Below, one piece after another: positions 23,570 through 35,146 of a stretch of 64,000 nucleotides of DNA. This DNA is from Megascapheus bottae. Taxonomy: Eukaryota; Chordata; Mammalia; Rodentia; Geomyidae. The position numbers and the translations under genes are program-made. Each line of letters starts with the position of its first letter. The first letter of the stretch is position 1. The notes under the pieces were generated by a model. The model was not told the DNA's origin. It saw nothing but the letters and a program-made list of their open reading frames with translations, and ran no database searches. Location: positions 496,001 through 560,000 of the forward strand of contig JANJXV010000265.1 of assembly GCA_024803745.1 (NCBI GenBank), given 5' to 3'.

Positions 23570-23725
23570 ACGACATGCCAGTATTATGGCAGATCTCTGT
23601 AATTCTAGCTTCAAGAGTGGCCTATTTGGACCGGGAGTTGACTGGCTGAAGTAAAGTGCTATCCTTGAGCAAGCCCTAGGACAGTGCTCTGGCCATGAGT
23701 TGAAGCCATAGGACATGCAAAAAAT
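23570..23725 (+). repeat. Rearranged SINE
   Basis: A shortened B1-like left half runs into a right half (AAGTAAAGTGCTATCCTTGAGCAAG…GACAGTGCTCTGGCC) with an A-rich end. Confidence 0.6.
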
Positions 23726-23734
23726 AATAATTTA

Positions 23735-23965
23735 ATGCCCGTGACTGGTGGCTCACCCTGGTAATCCTAGCTACCCTGGAGGATCGAGGTTCAAAGACGG
23801 CCCAGGCATAAAAATCTGTGAGAATCTTATTTCCAAATAAGCCAGAAAATTCAAAATGACAATGTGCCTCAAGTGGTAGAGCTCTTGCCTTGAGCTGAAG
23901 AGCTTAAGGTAAACATCCAGGCCCAGAGTTCAAGCCCCATGAGTGAAAAAAAGAAAAAGAAAAAG
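23735..23965 (+). repeat. B1-like + Geo-type SINE
   Basis: GTGACTGGTGGCTCACCCTGGTAATCC opens it. GAGCTGAAGAGCTTAAGG and a (A3-5G)n tail close it. Confidence 0.8.
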
Positions 23966-23979
23966 AAAGCCCTTATCTA

Positions 23980-24066
23980 AGGCTGGAGTGCAAACTAGTG
24001 GTAGTTTGCTTGCCTAGTATGCACAAAGCCCTGTGTTCAATTACACTGTAACACTTACACCAAAAA
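23980..24066 (+). repeat. ID-like SINE left half
   Basis: GGCTGGAGTGCAAACTAGTGGTAGTTTGCTTGCCTAGTATGC is followed by a B-box-like GTGTTCAATT. It is truncated at the A-rich linker and the next SINE follows. Confidence 0.7.
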
Positions 24067-24069
24067 AAA

Positions 24070-24274
24070 GCTGGAAATGATCTCAGAAGGTTGGGTTCTG
24101 AGGATCACAGTTCAAAGCCAGGCCAGACACTGAAGTTCATGAAACTGTTACTTCCACTTCAGCACCAGAAAACCAGAAGTGACACTGTGGCTCAAGGTGT
24201 TTAAGGTTGTAGCCTTGAGCTGAAGAGCCCAGGGACACTGCCCAGGTGCACAATTAAAGTCTTACAACCAAAAG
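24070..24274 (+). repeat. B1-like + Geo-type SINE, 5' truncated
   Basis: The copy starts mid left-half (GGTTGGGTTCTGAGGATCACAG). The right half ends at ACAATTAAAGTCTTACAACC, and its tail is replaced by the GA/CAGA tract. Confidence 0.75.
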
Positions 24275-24281
24275 AGAGGGA

Positions 24282-24369
<88 letters not shown>

Positions 24370-24478
24370 GACAGAGAGACAGAGAGACAGAGAGAGAGAG
24401 ACACAGAGACAGACAGAGAGAGAGACAGACAGACAGACAGAGACAGACAGAGACAGAGAGACAGAGACAGAGACATCA
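24275..24478 (+). repeat. (GA)n / (CAGA)n compound microsatellite
   Basis: About 75 bp of pure GA passes into alternating CAGACAGA and GAGACAGAGA blocks for another ~125 bp. It sits at the 3' tail of the preceding SINE. Confidence 0.95.
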
Positions 24479-24484
24479 AACAGA

Positions 24485-24720
24485 CAGGCACTGCTGGCTG
24501 AAGCGTGTAATTCTAGCTACTATGGAGGCTGAGATTGGAGGATCTTGGTTCAAAGCCCAAAGCCAGCCTGGACACATATGTTTGTGAGACTTACATCACC
24601 AATTAACTACCAGAAACCAAAAATGGAGCTGTAGAGGAAGAGCGCTAGCCTTGAGATGAAGAGCTCAGGGACAGTGTCCAGGCCCAAAGTCCAAGCACCA
24701 TGATGAATCAATAATAAAAA
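24485..24720 (+). repeat. B1-like + Geo-type SINE
   Basis: GGCACTGCTGGCTGAAGCGTGTAATTCTAGCTAC…GAGATGAAGAGCTCAGGGACAGTG…, ending in AATAATAAAAAA. Confidence 0.8.
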
Positions 24721-24759
24721 AAGAAGATAGCTAATAGTAATGATGAATAATTTTGGGCT

Positions 24760-25030
24760 GGGAGTTTGGCCTAGTGGTAGAGTGCTTGCCTAGCATGCAC
24801 AAAGACCTGGGTTCAATTCCTCAATACCACATACATAGAAAAATGCTGGAAGTGGTACTGAGGCTGAAATGGTAGAGCCCTAGCCTTGAGAACATATAAG
24901 GACAGTACTCAGTCCCTGAGTTCAAGCCCATGACTGGCTAAATCAAAAGTAGTAGAGCACTGGCATTGAACTGAAGATCTGAGGAACAGCCCAGGCACAG
25001 AGTTCAAGCACCGCAAACAACAACAACAAA
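24760..25030 (+). repeat. ID-like + Geo-type SINE with an extra right monomer
   Basis: A full dimer runs from 24760 to ~24945. It is followed by a second right-monomer copy (AGTAGTAGAGCACTGGCATTGAACTGAAGATCTGAGG…) ending in (CAA)n, which makes a trimer-like arrangement. Confidence 0.75.
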
Positions 25031-25385
25031 ATCTATGAAATGGTAGTGGTGGTTTTAAGCTAAGCAAAAATAGAGTAGAAACTGGTAAAATATATATTTG
25101 TGTGTAAGCAAAATAGCCAGACTTATGCATTAGAACAGGATAGCAACTTGAAAAAAAATTTTGTTTTCCATCTCACTAGGTCCTGTCTCTTAATTTATTC
25201 AAGTAAGTGAAATGCTGGGTTTTATAATCGTTGCTCTGAATATTAGAAAATCATAATATCTCTCATTAACCAACAAAGACCAGGAACTGGGGCTTCGTTC
25301 AAATGGCAGAGTATCAGGCAAGAGAAGAAAAAATTGAAGTAAGAACTTGAAGTTCTTGATCCAGAACCTGCATAGTAACAGAGCA
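25031..25385. other. Unassigned, with a SINE scrap
   Basis: A short right-monomer fragment (GGAACTGGGGCTTCGTTCAAATGGCAGAGT) is visible near 25280-25320. Otherwise there is nothing recognisable. Confidence 0.4.
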
Positions 25386-25389
25386 GCAG

Positions 25390-25605
25390 CCTGGTGATTG
25401 TACCTCACACCTATAATCTTAGCTACTCAGGAGGCTAAGATCTGAGAATCAAAGTTTAAAGCCAGCCAAAGTACCCAGTTAACTGCCAGAAAAACCAGAA
25501 GTGGCACTGGGGCTCACAGATTAAAGCACTAGCCTTGAGCTGAAGAGCTCAGGGACAGTGCCCAGGCCCAGAGTTCAAGCCCCACAATTGACAAAAATCA
25601 AACAA
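25390..25605 (+). repeat. B1-like + Geo-type SINE
   Basis: ACCTCACACCTATAATCTTAGCTACTCAGGAGGC and GAGCTGAAGAGCTCAGGGACAGTGCCCAGG. Confidence 0.8.
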
Positions 25606-25817
25606 GCAAACAAAACTCACAAAGAAGCCTGCAGACCACAGTGGTTCTGCTGAGTCTCTTCTCTATGGGGATCAGGAAACATTTCATTTTTCTGTCTCTT
25701 CCCATCTCAACATTCATACTAAAATAAGACTGTGTTGAAAGTTTCAATTTATAAAAATGTTTTTCATGAAGCACCCTGAAATATTCATCGCTTATATCTC
25801 AATTGAAGATAGTTGAT

Positions 25818-25915
25818 TTGGGGCTGCATTGGTACAGTGCTAGCCTTGAGCAGAAATGGTCAGGGATAGAGCTGAAGCACTCAGTTGAAGACCCAGTGCC
25901 AACACACAAAAGAAA
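25818..25915 (+). repeat. SINE right monomer
   Basis: Isolated Geo-type monomer: TTGGGGCTGCATTGGTACAGTGCTAGCCTTGAGCAGAAATGG…, ending in an A-rich tail. Confidence 0.6.
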
Positions 25916-26009
25916 TTATGCACTTTATACATATTTTCTAATTTCTTAATGAATTTTTCAGTCTGTATAAATATAGGGTACATTCCTTGTTACTTAAGTA
26001 AGATTGCTC

Positions 26010-26355
26010 TTTTTTTTTCTTTTTGCCAGTCCTACGGCTTGGACTCAGGGCCTAGACATTTTCATTGGACTCGCTTGCCCAAGGTGAGTGCTCTGCCTCT
26101 TGAGACACAGCGCCACTTCTAGCTTTTTTCTGAGTATGCGGTACCGGTGAATAGAACCTAGGTCTTCATGCATTCTAGGTGAGCACTCTACCATTAGGCT
26201 ACATTCCCAGGCAGGGAGATTCCTCTTACAGTCATTGTATGTTCACAGAGTTTGATCTCAGACACTGTAGGGCCCTGGTTGGCTTTGACCTGTGAACCTA
26301 AGCCCTGAGACTCCTAAGTAGCTGAAATTAAGTTGTGAGCCAGCATGATGGCTTC
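26010..26355 (-). repeat. ID-like + Geo-type SINE beside a B1-like half
   Basis: A reversed ID-like dimer occupies 26010-26212. After a ~60 bp gap there is a reversed B1-like half (26275-26355: TGGCTTTGACCTGTGAACC…GTGAGCCAGCATGATGGC). Confidence 0.75.
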
Positions 26356-26429
26356 CATTCTTTTTTCTACAAAAATATATGTAGTTATCTAAAATATATC
26401 TATAGCTGAAAAAAATGAATCTCTCCCAA

Positions 26430-27515
26430 ACAAATCTTCAAAGAAACAACCATCCTATTAAAAGGTGGGCTAAAGACTTAAAAGAGTATTCTCTGAAGAA
26501 AAAATTAAAATGGGCTTTAGACACATGAAGAATTGCTCCATATCTCTAGCAATAAGGGAAATGAAAATCAAAACAACTTTGAGATTCCACCTGACTCCAG
26601 TCAGAATGGTCATTATCAAAAAAACTAATAAGAGATACTGGTGGGGAAGTGACCAGGGGGGATCACACCTACACTGTTGGTGTGAGTGTAAACTCGTTCA
26701 ACCACTAGGGAAAGCAGTGTGGTGGTTCCTCAAAAGACTGAACATAGAGCTCCCCTATGATCCTGCAAATCCACTACTTGGCATCTACCCAAATGTCCAG
26801 AAAAAAGGACATACTAAAGCCACTAGCACAATGATGCTCATTGCAGCACTATTTACCATAGCAAAGCTATGAAACCAACCCAGATGCCACTCAGTAGATG
26901 ACTGAATCAAGAAGATGTGGTACTTATACACAATGGAATGCTATGCTGCCATCAGAAGGAAAGACATCGCCCAATTTGTAAGGAAATGGAAAGACTTGGA
27001 AAAATTCATATTAAGTGAAGCAAGCCAGACCCAAAGAAACATAAGCTCAATGGTTTCCCTCATTTGTAACAATTAGTTCACATCTAGGACTCTCCTAGCA
27101 GAGGATTACAATAACTCAAAAACCTAGGTATATAAGGTCATATAGGATGAGACTAAGTGAAAGGATCTCTAGGATATGGGAACAAGAGCTATATCTTGTG
27201 TCATCGTTGCTCTTAATCTTGTGTGATTTTTGTCCTTAATCTACTATGTTATTTCTCATCTCTTATTTTGCCCTTTGGTTAATGTCAGATTGTTACTATA
27301 TCTGATGTTTTCCCTGGCATATTGTATATATGTTTATTTGTTTATGTCAAATAGGAAAGGGAAGGGGGGAACCAAGATGATTGGGAAGGGGAGGGGATAG
27401 GGAACTGGGGACAAAAACATGTGGAGTGGAATAAATGTGTGAGAAGTAATGCAGTCCACTACCTGTAAATGTAATCGTAACCCCTCTATACATTACCCTG
27501 AAAATAAAAAAGAGA
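26430..27515 (+). mobile_element. 5'-truncated L1 (older subfamily copy)
   Basis: It starts within the ORF2 C-terminal region ([29 protein letters not shown]) and continues through the Cys-rich segment ([11 protein letters not shown]), YTMECYAAIRRKD, the 3' UTR with its G-rich tract, and AATAAAAAAG at the end. It is visibly more diverged than the array copies. Stops are present, for example near 26868. Confidence 0.85.
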
Positions 27516-27587
27516 CTATAAAAATATCTGTAGAAAATGAGGCTGGATGATGGAAACAACCAGATGCCCTACTACAAAAAATGTGAT

Positions 27588-27644
<57 letters not shown>

Positions 27645-28215
27645 CACACACACACACAATGGAATGATACATAGCCAACCGACAAGATAAAATAATGGCA
27701 TTCTCGGGGAAGTGGATGAAAAGGAAAAAAATCATATTAAGTGAAGTAAGCCAAACTCAAAGGAACATAGGCCCAAGAGTCTCCCTCATTTGTCAAATTC
27801 AGTAGAAACCTTGGGCTCTGCTACCAGAGATTTACAATAGAACAAAATCTAGAGACATCTTGACAAATAGTATGACACTTAATGTAAGGACCTCCAAGAT
27901 AAAGAAACAAAACTCATATAATGAGTGATTGTTGTCCTTAATGAACTATGTGATCTCTTATCTCTTTTGCTATCCCTTGGTTATATCATATTGTTACAAT
28001 ATTTCACCTTGTTTTCTGATATATTTCATATGTGCCTAATTGGTTATTTGAAATTGGATACGGAAGGGGGGAAATGAACATGAGTGGGGGTAGGGGAAGG
28101 GAAATAGGGACCATATCATTACATGGGGTATCAAAGTTTGAGAAGTAATGCACCTTCTATCTGGTGAATATAATGTAACCCTTCTATAAATTACAATAAA
28201 AATAAATACATAAAA
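27516..28215 (+). mobile_element. 5'-truncated L1 tail
   Basis: From ATGGAAACAACCAGATGCCC it follows the last ~110 codons of ORF2 and the 3' UTR of the array L1s, ending ACAATAAAAATAAATACATAAAAAG. A CA tract has grown inside its coding part. Confidence 0.8.
27590..27657 (+). repeat. (CA)n microsatellite inside an L1
   Basis: This ~65 bp of CA replaces the short TACACAATGG motif at the corresponding site of other L1 copies (for example 40630 in unit A). Confidence 0.9.
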
Positions 28216-28655
28216 AGAAGATCTGCACAGAAAAAAATAATAATGGCATTTTTGGGTTAGTGGATGAAATTAGAGTGAATCCAGTTGAGTGAGATAAGTC
28301 AAGACCAAGGAACAAAAGTTACATGGTATCCTTAATATATGGATATTAGTTTCAAACAGTAGTAGAGCGATGATTGAATAGTTGATACCCAAAGTTCTGG
28401 ACATAATTTTGGAGATATAAACATAACTACATAGACATAAAAATCTAGTATAGACTATACACTCTATAGACATGTGTTTTATTATAGATTAATCTGTATC
28501 TATGACATACAAAGACTCAGTTTAATATTTACTGTATTCTAAAATCTATGTGCCAGTGCATGTATAGCGATTCCCTTCTTGAATACTTGTTGGTTAAACA
28601 TGACATTTGAAATATGATGTAAAATTCAATGTTAATAAATTTTTTTTAAAAAGAG
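28216..28655 (+). mobile_element. 5'-truncated L1 tail, different lineage
   Basis: AATAATGGCATTTTTGGGTTAGTGGATGAAATTAGAGTGAATCC… corresponds to the ORF2 end in an older L1 form. The 3' UTR differs from the preceding copy and ends AATAAATTTTTTTTAAAAAG. Together with the two L1s before it, this makes three tails in a row on the same strand. Confidence 0.65.
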
Positions 28656-29035
28656 GCTAGAGGTAAATACCACTAATGTACTTGCTCTAAGTGGTACAGA
28701 AATTTTCTTAATGAATCAAGGGGTTTTATTACATCTTTATGCAATGATTTTAGTTCTGAGTGTTCTACACTCAATGATACTTCTGGAAAGATGATATAGC
28801 TGACTGTGTAGATGGTATGAAGACATACTGGCCTAAACGTAGAATAAAGCATTGGTAAGTGGCTGTTAGCTGTCCAGATTCTACTGGAATATGTGGAATG
28901 AATTTATTAAGCACAATGCAGGCTCTTAGTCAGATCAGGATTAAGATTATGTGGTTCCATGAGATGAATGAGGAAAGATCAGAAAAATCTACTAAGATAT
29001 CCAGATATACTTTTGAAACTAAGGTATCTGGACTC
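28656..29035. other. Unassigned sequence
   Basis: No gene or clear repeat was seen. Confidence 0.4.
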
Positions 29036-29500
29036 CTTTTTTTTCTTTCTTGGTGGGGAGCTTGAACTTTGGACCTGGGCAAGGTCTCTTAGTTCTTCTT
29101 CCTCAAGGCTAATGCTGTACCAGTTTTAGCCACAACTCCACTTAGTTTTTGGGTGGATAAGTGGAGAGAAGAATCTTACAGTTTTTTTGTTTTCGTTTTT
29201 TTGCTTCCAAAGGCTTTGAATCACCTTCTCCCTGGCTAGTAGAATGACAATTATGACCCTACAGCACCTGGCTAGTGATTTTTTGAAAATTGGACTTTCT
29301 TCCAAATCACGTAACTGGTTCCTACCAAATTTTGAAGCCTGACTTAAATGTGACAGATTTTTGTCACTTGGAGACACTCTGTGCTGAACGTTAGAAATCT
29401 ACCAGCTGAGTCACAGTGGCACTTCCAGTTTTTGTTTATGTGGTGCTGAGGAATGGAATCCAGGGTTTCATACATGCTAGGCAAGCTTCATTTTCAGCCC
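29036..29500 (-). repeat. Reversed ID-like + Geo-type SINE split by ~245 bp
   Basis: The reversed right monomer is at 29036-29155, and the reversed ID-like half with part of the right monomer at 29400-29500 (GAGTCACAGTGGCACTTCCAG…GAATGGAATCCAGGGTTTCATACATGC). The DNA between them (29156-29399) is unassigned. Confidence 0.6.
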
Positions 29501-29639
29501 AATGTTTTATGTTTTGTTCTTTCAGTGTTGTTGCTTCTAAGGTACTGTATGATGTTCTTTCATTTTCTTTGCTTTTTACCTCTTTTCTTCTTTTTCCCTT
29601 TAGTTTTATTCTCTGTAGTCACTGTGTTGAATTCGGGTA

Positions 29640-29915
29640 CCCTGTGTCTTGTACATAGGTTTATGTGATTTGGGGAATGGAGAGGGTATAATAAAATGGT
29701 AAAAAAAAAACAAAGGAAAATGGGTGAACCAAATGAACAGTGATACTTGGAAGACACTAAACGGAAATGAACTGAAAAATCTGGGTGGAGAGGGGGCTGA
29801 GGGTAGGAAAACAGAGAAAAATGAGGGAGGGGATAACAATTTTCTTAAGAAATGTGTTCATTACTTATGTAACCGTATGCCAACTATATATTGACTTAAC
29901 AAAAAAAATTAACTT
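29640..29915 (+). mobile_element. Old L1 3' UTR-like tail
   Basis: GGTTTATGTGATTTGGGGAATGGAGAGGG… through a G-rich run to AAGAAATGTGTTCATTACTTATGTAAC and an A-rich end. It is similar in layout to 23041-23225. Confidence 0.4.
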
Positions 29916-29929
29916 AAAAAATAATTTAG

Positions 29930-30155
29930 CCGGGTATGGTGGCTCACACTTGTAAATGTAGCTACTCAAGAGGCTGGGATCCAAGGATAGCAGTTCAAAG
30001 TCAGCCTGGGCACGGAAGTCCATGTGACTCTTATCTCCTATTAACCACCAGAAACCCAGAAGTGGCCCTATGGCTCAAGGGATAAGGCAGTAGTCTTGAG
30101 CTGAAAAGCTCAGTGACAAGACCCAGGTGCAGAATTGAAGTCCCATGACTTGAAT
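29930..30155 (+). repeat. B1-like + Geo-type SINE
   Basis: AGCCGGGTATGGTGGCTCACACTTGTAAATGTAGC is a well-preserved B1-like start. GAGCTGAAAAGCTCAGTGACAAGACCCAGG is the right half. Confidence 0.85.
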
Positions 30156-30174
30156 GATGAATGATACTAACCAG

Positions 30175-30388
30175 ACTCTGTGCGCTCAGACTTGGAATCC
30201 TATCTACACAGAATCAGGTTTGAATCCAGCCCAAACAAATTGCTTGATATTCTGATTTACAGTTCATTACCAAAAATCTGGAGGTGGAGCTGTGGATCAA
30301 GTGATAGAACACTAGCCTGAAGCAAAAAAAAACATTTAAGGACAGTTCCCAGGCCCTGGGTTTAAGTCCCAAGACTTGCATAAAACAA
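30175..30388 (+). repeat. Degraded B1-like + Geo-type SINE
   Basis: TGTGCGCTCAGACTTGGAATCC, then GGAGGTGGAGCTGTGGATCAAGTGATAGAACACTAGCC and CCAGGCCCTGGGTTTAAGTCCC. Confidence 0.65.
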
Positions 30389-31084
30389 ACAAATTGTGAC
30401 GCTGAGTCCTCCATCATTTGGTGTTATAGTTCAATATTCTTGATATGCGTCTTAGAAATTAAGTCCCTAGCAAATACTCTCCCCTGAAATTCTGCTTCAT
30501 AGCTGATTCATAGAATTTCAGCATCATTACTATTACCTTCCAGTTAGCATAGCAGTCTACTACTGAAAATTTGAAGAAAACTTTTGAGTAATCCTAATAA
30601 ATCTGTGTATCATCTGCACACACATCAAATCAGCAGCAGCTATGATCTACTATTATCTAAATGTCATTAATCACTTCTTGAGTTAATGAGCCTTAAAGAG
30701 TAAAACATATGAAAGAGTTATGAAACTAACAGTCACCATTCTTCTACCTAATATTGTAATATAAGTTTATAAATGCAAGGACTATTCTGAAGTGTGCAGA
30801 AGATAGCTTCTAATTATAATATTCTCATGAAGTATAGTTTTTAAGAAACATGTTGCTTGCTTTGGGAAAGCAAAGGCAAGGAAAAATGATATAAGTAAGT
30901 TCCCTATTTATCAGAAGGAAAATACTATTGGGTTTAGATCAACTTTCATTTATTCCGTGCTTATAAAACAAATATTTGCAATTCCTGAGACCAATTACTT
31001 CATTATGATGCACAATCTGCCAGCTTAGATCAATCTTCCAAAAAAGGAAAGGAACAAATGAGAAGCAATTAAGGTTTCCAAAAT
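30389..31084. other. Unassigned AT-rich sequence
   Basis: No gene, RNA or repeat was recognised. Confidence 0.45.
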
Positions 31085-31185
31085 GAACCAGGTGGTGGTG
31101 GCAGCTCACACTTGTAATTCTTTCTACTCAAGGCCTGAAATCCAAGGATCTGGATTAAGTCTGTCTGGGATGAAAATATTCCTGT
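31085..31185 (+). repeat. B1-like SINE half
   Basis: AACCAGGTGGTGGTGGCAGCTCACACTTGTAATTC is followed by GAAATCCAAGGATCTGG. Confidence 0.6.
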
Positions 31186-31489
31186 CTGAAACATCATCTC
31201 TGTTATCACAGCCCAGCTGATACACTCTGCCCAACAGGTTCCAAACACCAAAGTCCATCTCCTATCTGAAATACTAGGAAACGTACTCACACATTATTTC
31301 CTCTTTGGGAGATAGTTGAAACATGTACCAGAAACATTTCCCTGGCTTCAGAGTGGAAGTGGAAATATATACTCACTAGAAGCCCATCTAGTAAATTACA
31401 GTCAATCATCTTTCCTCACATCTTGTTAGTTAAATTGAACAATGAGTGTTTGGATCAGAATCGATGTGTATGAGCATACAGGTTGTAAA

Positions 31490-31650
31490 AGTACTGTAAT
31501 CCTAGCTACTCAAGATAAACTGAGACCTGAGGATTCCAGTTCAAAATCAGCCATACAATAAATTCCATAAGATTTTTACCCCTAATTAACCAGCAAAAAA
31601 CAGAGCATTGAATTGTGCTTAAAATGCCACAGGCCTAAGCTTTGCATAAA
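31490..31650 (+). repeat. Degraded B1-like SINE
   Basis: TACTGTAATCCTAGCTACTCAAGATAAACTGAGACCTGAGGATTCCAG, with a decayed right half. It ends just before the L1 fragment at 31671. Confidence 0.65.
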
Positions 31651-31670
31651 AGTATTAAGGGGTAGCATTC

Positions 31671-33780
31671 AGGATGCCCACTCTCTCCAATCCTTTTTAA
31701 CATAGTACTAGAATTCCGAGGCAGTACAATAAGGCAAGAAGCAAGCATACAGAGATAGGAACGAGGCAATAATCAGGAAAGAAACCCCTTTCACAATAGC
31801 CTCAAAGAAAATAAAGTACCTAGGAATTAGCTTAACTAAGAATGTAAAGGACCGTTATGATGAAAACTTTAAAACCATAAAAAAAGGAAATTAAAGCAGA
31901 ACTAAGGAAATGGAAAAACCTCCCATGCTCCTGGATTGGAAGAATCAACATTGTGAAAATGACAATCTTGCCAAGGGCTATCTACAAATTCAATGCAATA
32001 CCCATCAACATCCCAATGTCATTCTTTAAAGAAATATAAGAGGCAATTCAAAATTTCATATGGAATAATAAAAGAGCCGTATAGCAAAAACACTTCTTAG
32101 CAGAAAGAAAAGCGCTGGAGGAATTTCAATTCCAAACTTTAGACTCTATTACAGAGCTATAATTCTCAAAACAGCTTGGTACTGGCACAAGAACAGGCCT
32201 GAAGTCCAATGGAATAGAACTGCGGACCCAGATATTAAACCACAGACCTATGGCCACCTAATCTTTGACAAGGGAGCCAAAAAAAATAGAATGGAAGAAA
32301 GATAGCCTCTTGAACAAGTTGTGCTGGCAGAACTGGTTAAGCACCTGCAGAAAACTAAAGTTGGGTCCTTCTTTGTCACCTTGCACTAGAATTAACTCCA
32401 AATGGATCAAAGACCTGGAGGTAAAAGCTGACACACTGAAAAGTTTACAGGAAGGAATAGGAAATACACTAGGCCTCCTTGGCACAGGTCGAAACTTCCT
32501 TAATAAGGACCAAGAATCACAACAAATCAGAGAAAGGCTGGATAAGTGGGACTGCATTAACTGCAGAGCTTTTGTATGGCAATGGATATAGCTAGTAAAC
32601 TAACCAGGAAGCCTACAGAGTGGGAGAAGATCTTCACCAACCAAACAACGGACCAAGGCCTCATATCTAAAATATATCAACAACTCAAAAAATTGAATCA
32701 CTCCAAAACTAACCTCCAAAGTAACACCCATCCCATTAAAAAATTGGCGAAAGCCTTAAAGAGAGTCTTCTCTGAAGAAGAAACAAAAATGGCCTATAGA
32801 CACATGAAGAAATGCTCCACATCTCTGGTCATAAAAGAAATGCAAATCAAAACAACTCTAAGATTCCACCTACTCCAGTTAGAATGGCCAGGATCAGGAA
32901 AACGAATGACAACGGATGCTGGAGGAGTTGTGGCCAGGAGGGATAACTACTACACTGTTGGTGGGAGTGCAAACTCGTTCAAACACTATGGAAAGCAGGG
33001 TGGCAGTGCCTCAAAAGGCTAAACATAGAACTCCCCTATGACCTAGCAATTCCACTACTTGGCATTTACCCAACAATCCAGAAACAAGGGCATACTAAAC
33101 CCACTAGCACAACAATGCTCATTGCAGCACTATTCACCATAGCAAAGATATGGAACCAGCCCACATGTCCCTCAGTTGATGAGTGGATCAACAAGTTGTG
33201 GTATTTGTACACAATGGAATTCTATGCTGCTGTTAGAAAGAATGACATCGCCCCATTTTTTAGGAAATGGAAAGGCTTAGAAAAAATCATATTAAGTGAA
33301 GTAAGCCAGACTCAAAGGAACTTAGGCTCAGTGGTTTCCCTCATTCGCCATAATCAGGAGAAACTTTGGGCTCTACTAGCAGAGATTTGAAATAGAGCAA
33401 AAGGCCATATATAAGGCCATATAATGTGAAGCTAATTGAAAGGACCTCCAGGATATTGAAAAAAAAGCCACATAAGGAATGATTGCTGTACTTAATGTAC
33501 TATGTTGTCTCTCATCTCGTTTGCTGTCCCTTGGTTATCCCATATTGGTGTAGTATCTCACTTTGTTATCTGATATATTGAATTTATTTGTATTTGGATA
33601 TTTGAAATTTGATAGGGAAGGGGGGAAAACCAAGACGGGTGGGGGGTGTAGGGTTGGAGGGAAATGGGTACCAAGACATGTGAAAGGGTATCAATGTATG
33701 TGAATTAATGCACCTTCTATCTGGCAAATATCATTTAACCCTTTTACTAATTACAATAAAAAAATTAAAAAAAAAAGAAA
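31671..33780 (+). mobile_element. Array unit 0': L1 3' portion
   Basis: It enters the L1 abruptly inside the RT domain (at the GCPLSP box, equivalent to 38920 in unit A) and runs to the poly-A just before the module of unit A. An internal deletion of ~190 bp (at about 31750) removes the FADD active-site region. Fragments of the ORF2 C-terminal half remain open at 32265-32591, 32576-33022 and 33115-33390. Several private variants are shared with unit B. Confidence 0.9.
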
Positions 33781-35146
33781 GTTGTAGTGTGTGGGTGGGA
33801 TGATGGGGTCAAATACATTTCTTCTTAGAAATATACCTCATCTGGTTGCCCTGGATTTTCCTGGCCTTCGTCTTAGAGAAAGGCCTGTTATACTGGATTT
33901 GTGGCTTGGCAATGATCTAGCATGTACATCTTCGAGTAAGACATCCACAACTTCCATGCCTGAGACTCGAGTTTCCTGACCTTTGGCAACAGCACAGCAA
34001 CATCTTTCTTCCTCCTGAGCCACAAGCCAAGTGAGTGGCTTGAGTTGGTTGTTAGTTACAGTGGCTTGGTTACCAGGGTTCCATATTCTGTTCCATTGTG
34101 AGGGAGGCTTGGTCACCCTTCATGGCCCAATGACCAAAGATCCTTGCTCACAGAAGACCTCACCAAAGACATACTGGAGGCTGAATCTCTCCTCCAATCT
34201 CACAATATACATGTGGATGTAGTAAACAGCACACCTTATTCGTCCAATCCCAATGTCTTCCACTAGGCCCAACTACCAGTCTGGTCTCAGGCTCAAGGAG
34301 CCTTTCTTAGGTAAGATCCAGACTTAAGGGTCAATATCGCCCTCATCCTTTACAAAACATTTGCTTCACAGTGCCTTCTCTGCCTGCATTTTGCCCCTTG
34401 TCGAATTTTTTTTTGTTTTTGCTAGTCTTGGGACTTGACCTCAGAGTGTGAACATTGTTCTTGGGCTTTCTTTAGGCTTTAGCTGTCCCACCGAGCCACA
34501 GCACCACTTGCAGCGTTTTCTATGTATGTGGTAATGAGGAATCAAACATGAGTCTTTTTGCGTTGTAGCCAAGGACTCTACCACTAGGTCAAACACACAA
34601 GGCATCTTGCACATATTTTTGACGTCAATCTACTAGGATATTATTAGGTTTCTGTATCCTAATCAATTTTTTCCTGATGATTAGCTTTGCTGTCATGTGT
34701 AAAAAATGCAAGAGGGAAAAACACAGAAGAATTAGTGAAATTTAAAAAAAAGCATTACACACATAGATAAGTGTCCATGCTTGGTAGGAGAAAGGATATT
34801 TTGATATGATGATGATGACTTTATAATTACTATGTCAGGGTTGAGAGTTTGGCATAGTGGTAGAGTGCTTGCCTAGCATCCATGAAGATCTGGGTTTGAT
34901 TACTCAGTATCACATAGATAGAAAATCTAGATGTGGCACTGTGGCTCAAGTGGCAGAGGGCTAGACTTGAGAAAACCCGAGGACAGTGCTCAGGCCGTGA
35001 ATTCAAGCCCCAAGACTGGCAGAAAGTTAAAAGAAAATAAAAATGCTTTTTACGAGCTAATTCACTCACAGCATTTGCTTCTGAAATCTTCGCTTCTGCA
35101 TCTTGTGAAATACCCCTTTCCCTCAACGTAGACAAGAAAAACAGAT
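33781..35146 (+). repeat. Array unit A: complete module
   Basis: This is the full-length ~1.37 kb module, from GTTGTAGTGTG after the preceding L1 poly-A to ACAGAT before the L1. It contains SINEs at about 34408-34605 (reverse) and 34845-35030 (forward) and a short GATGAT run at ~34806. Short frames in the first 450 bp recur between units but carry private stops and have no recognisable domain. Confidence 0.85.

Noticed and set aside
24201..24491. 96-codon frame rich in Ser and Leu on the minus strand
   Set aside because: It is an artefact of translating the GA/CAGA microsatellite. The same applies to 7424-7609, 11094-11351 and 27493-27735.
33781..35146. The module as a novel L1 5' UTR or promoter
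   Set aside because: It contains two ordinary SINEs, has an L1-free diverged copy at 18288-19650 with matching ends, and shares flanks in every unit. It is better explained as duplicated host DNA next to one L1, though a genome search could change this.
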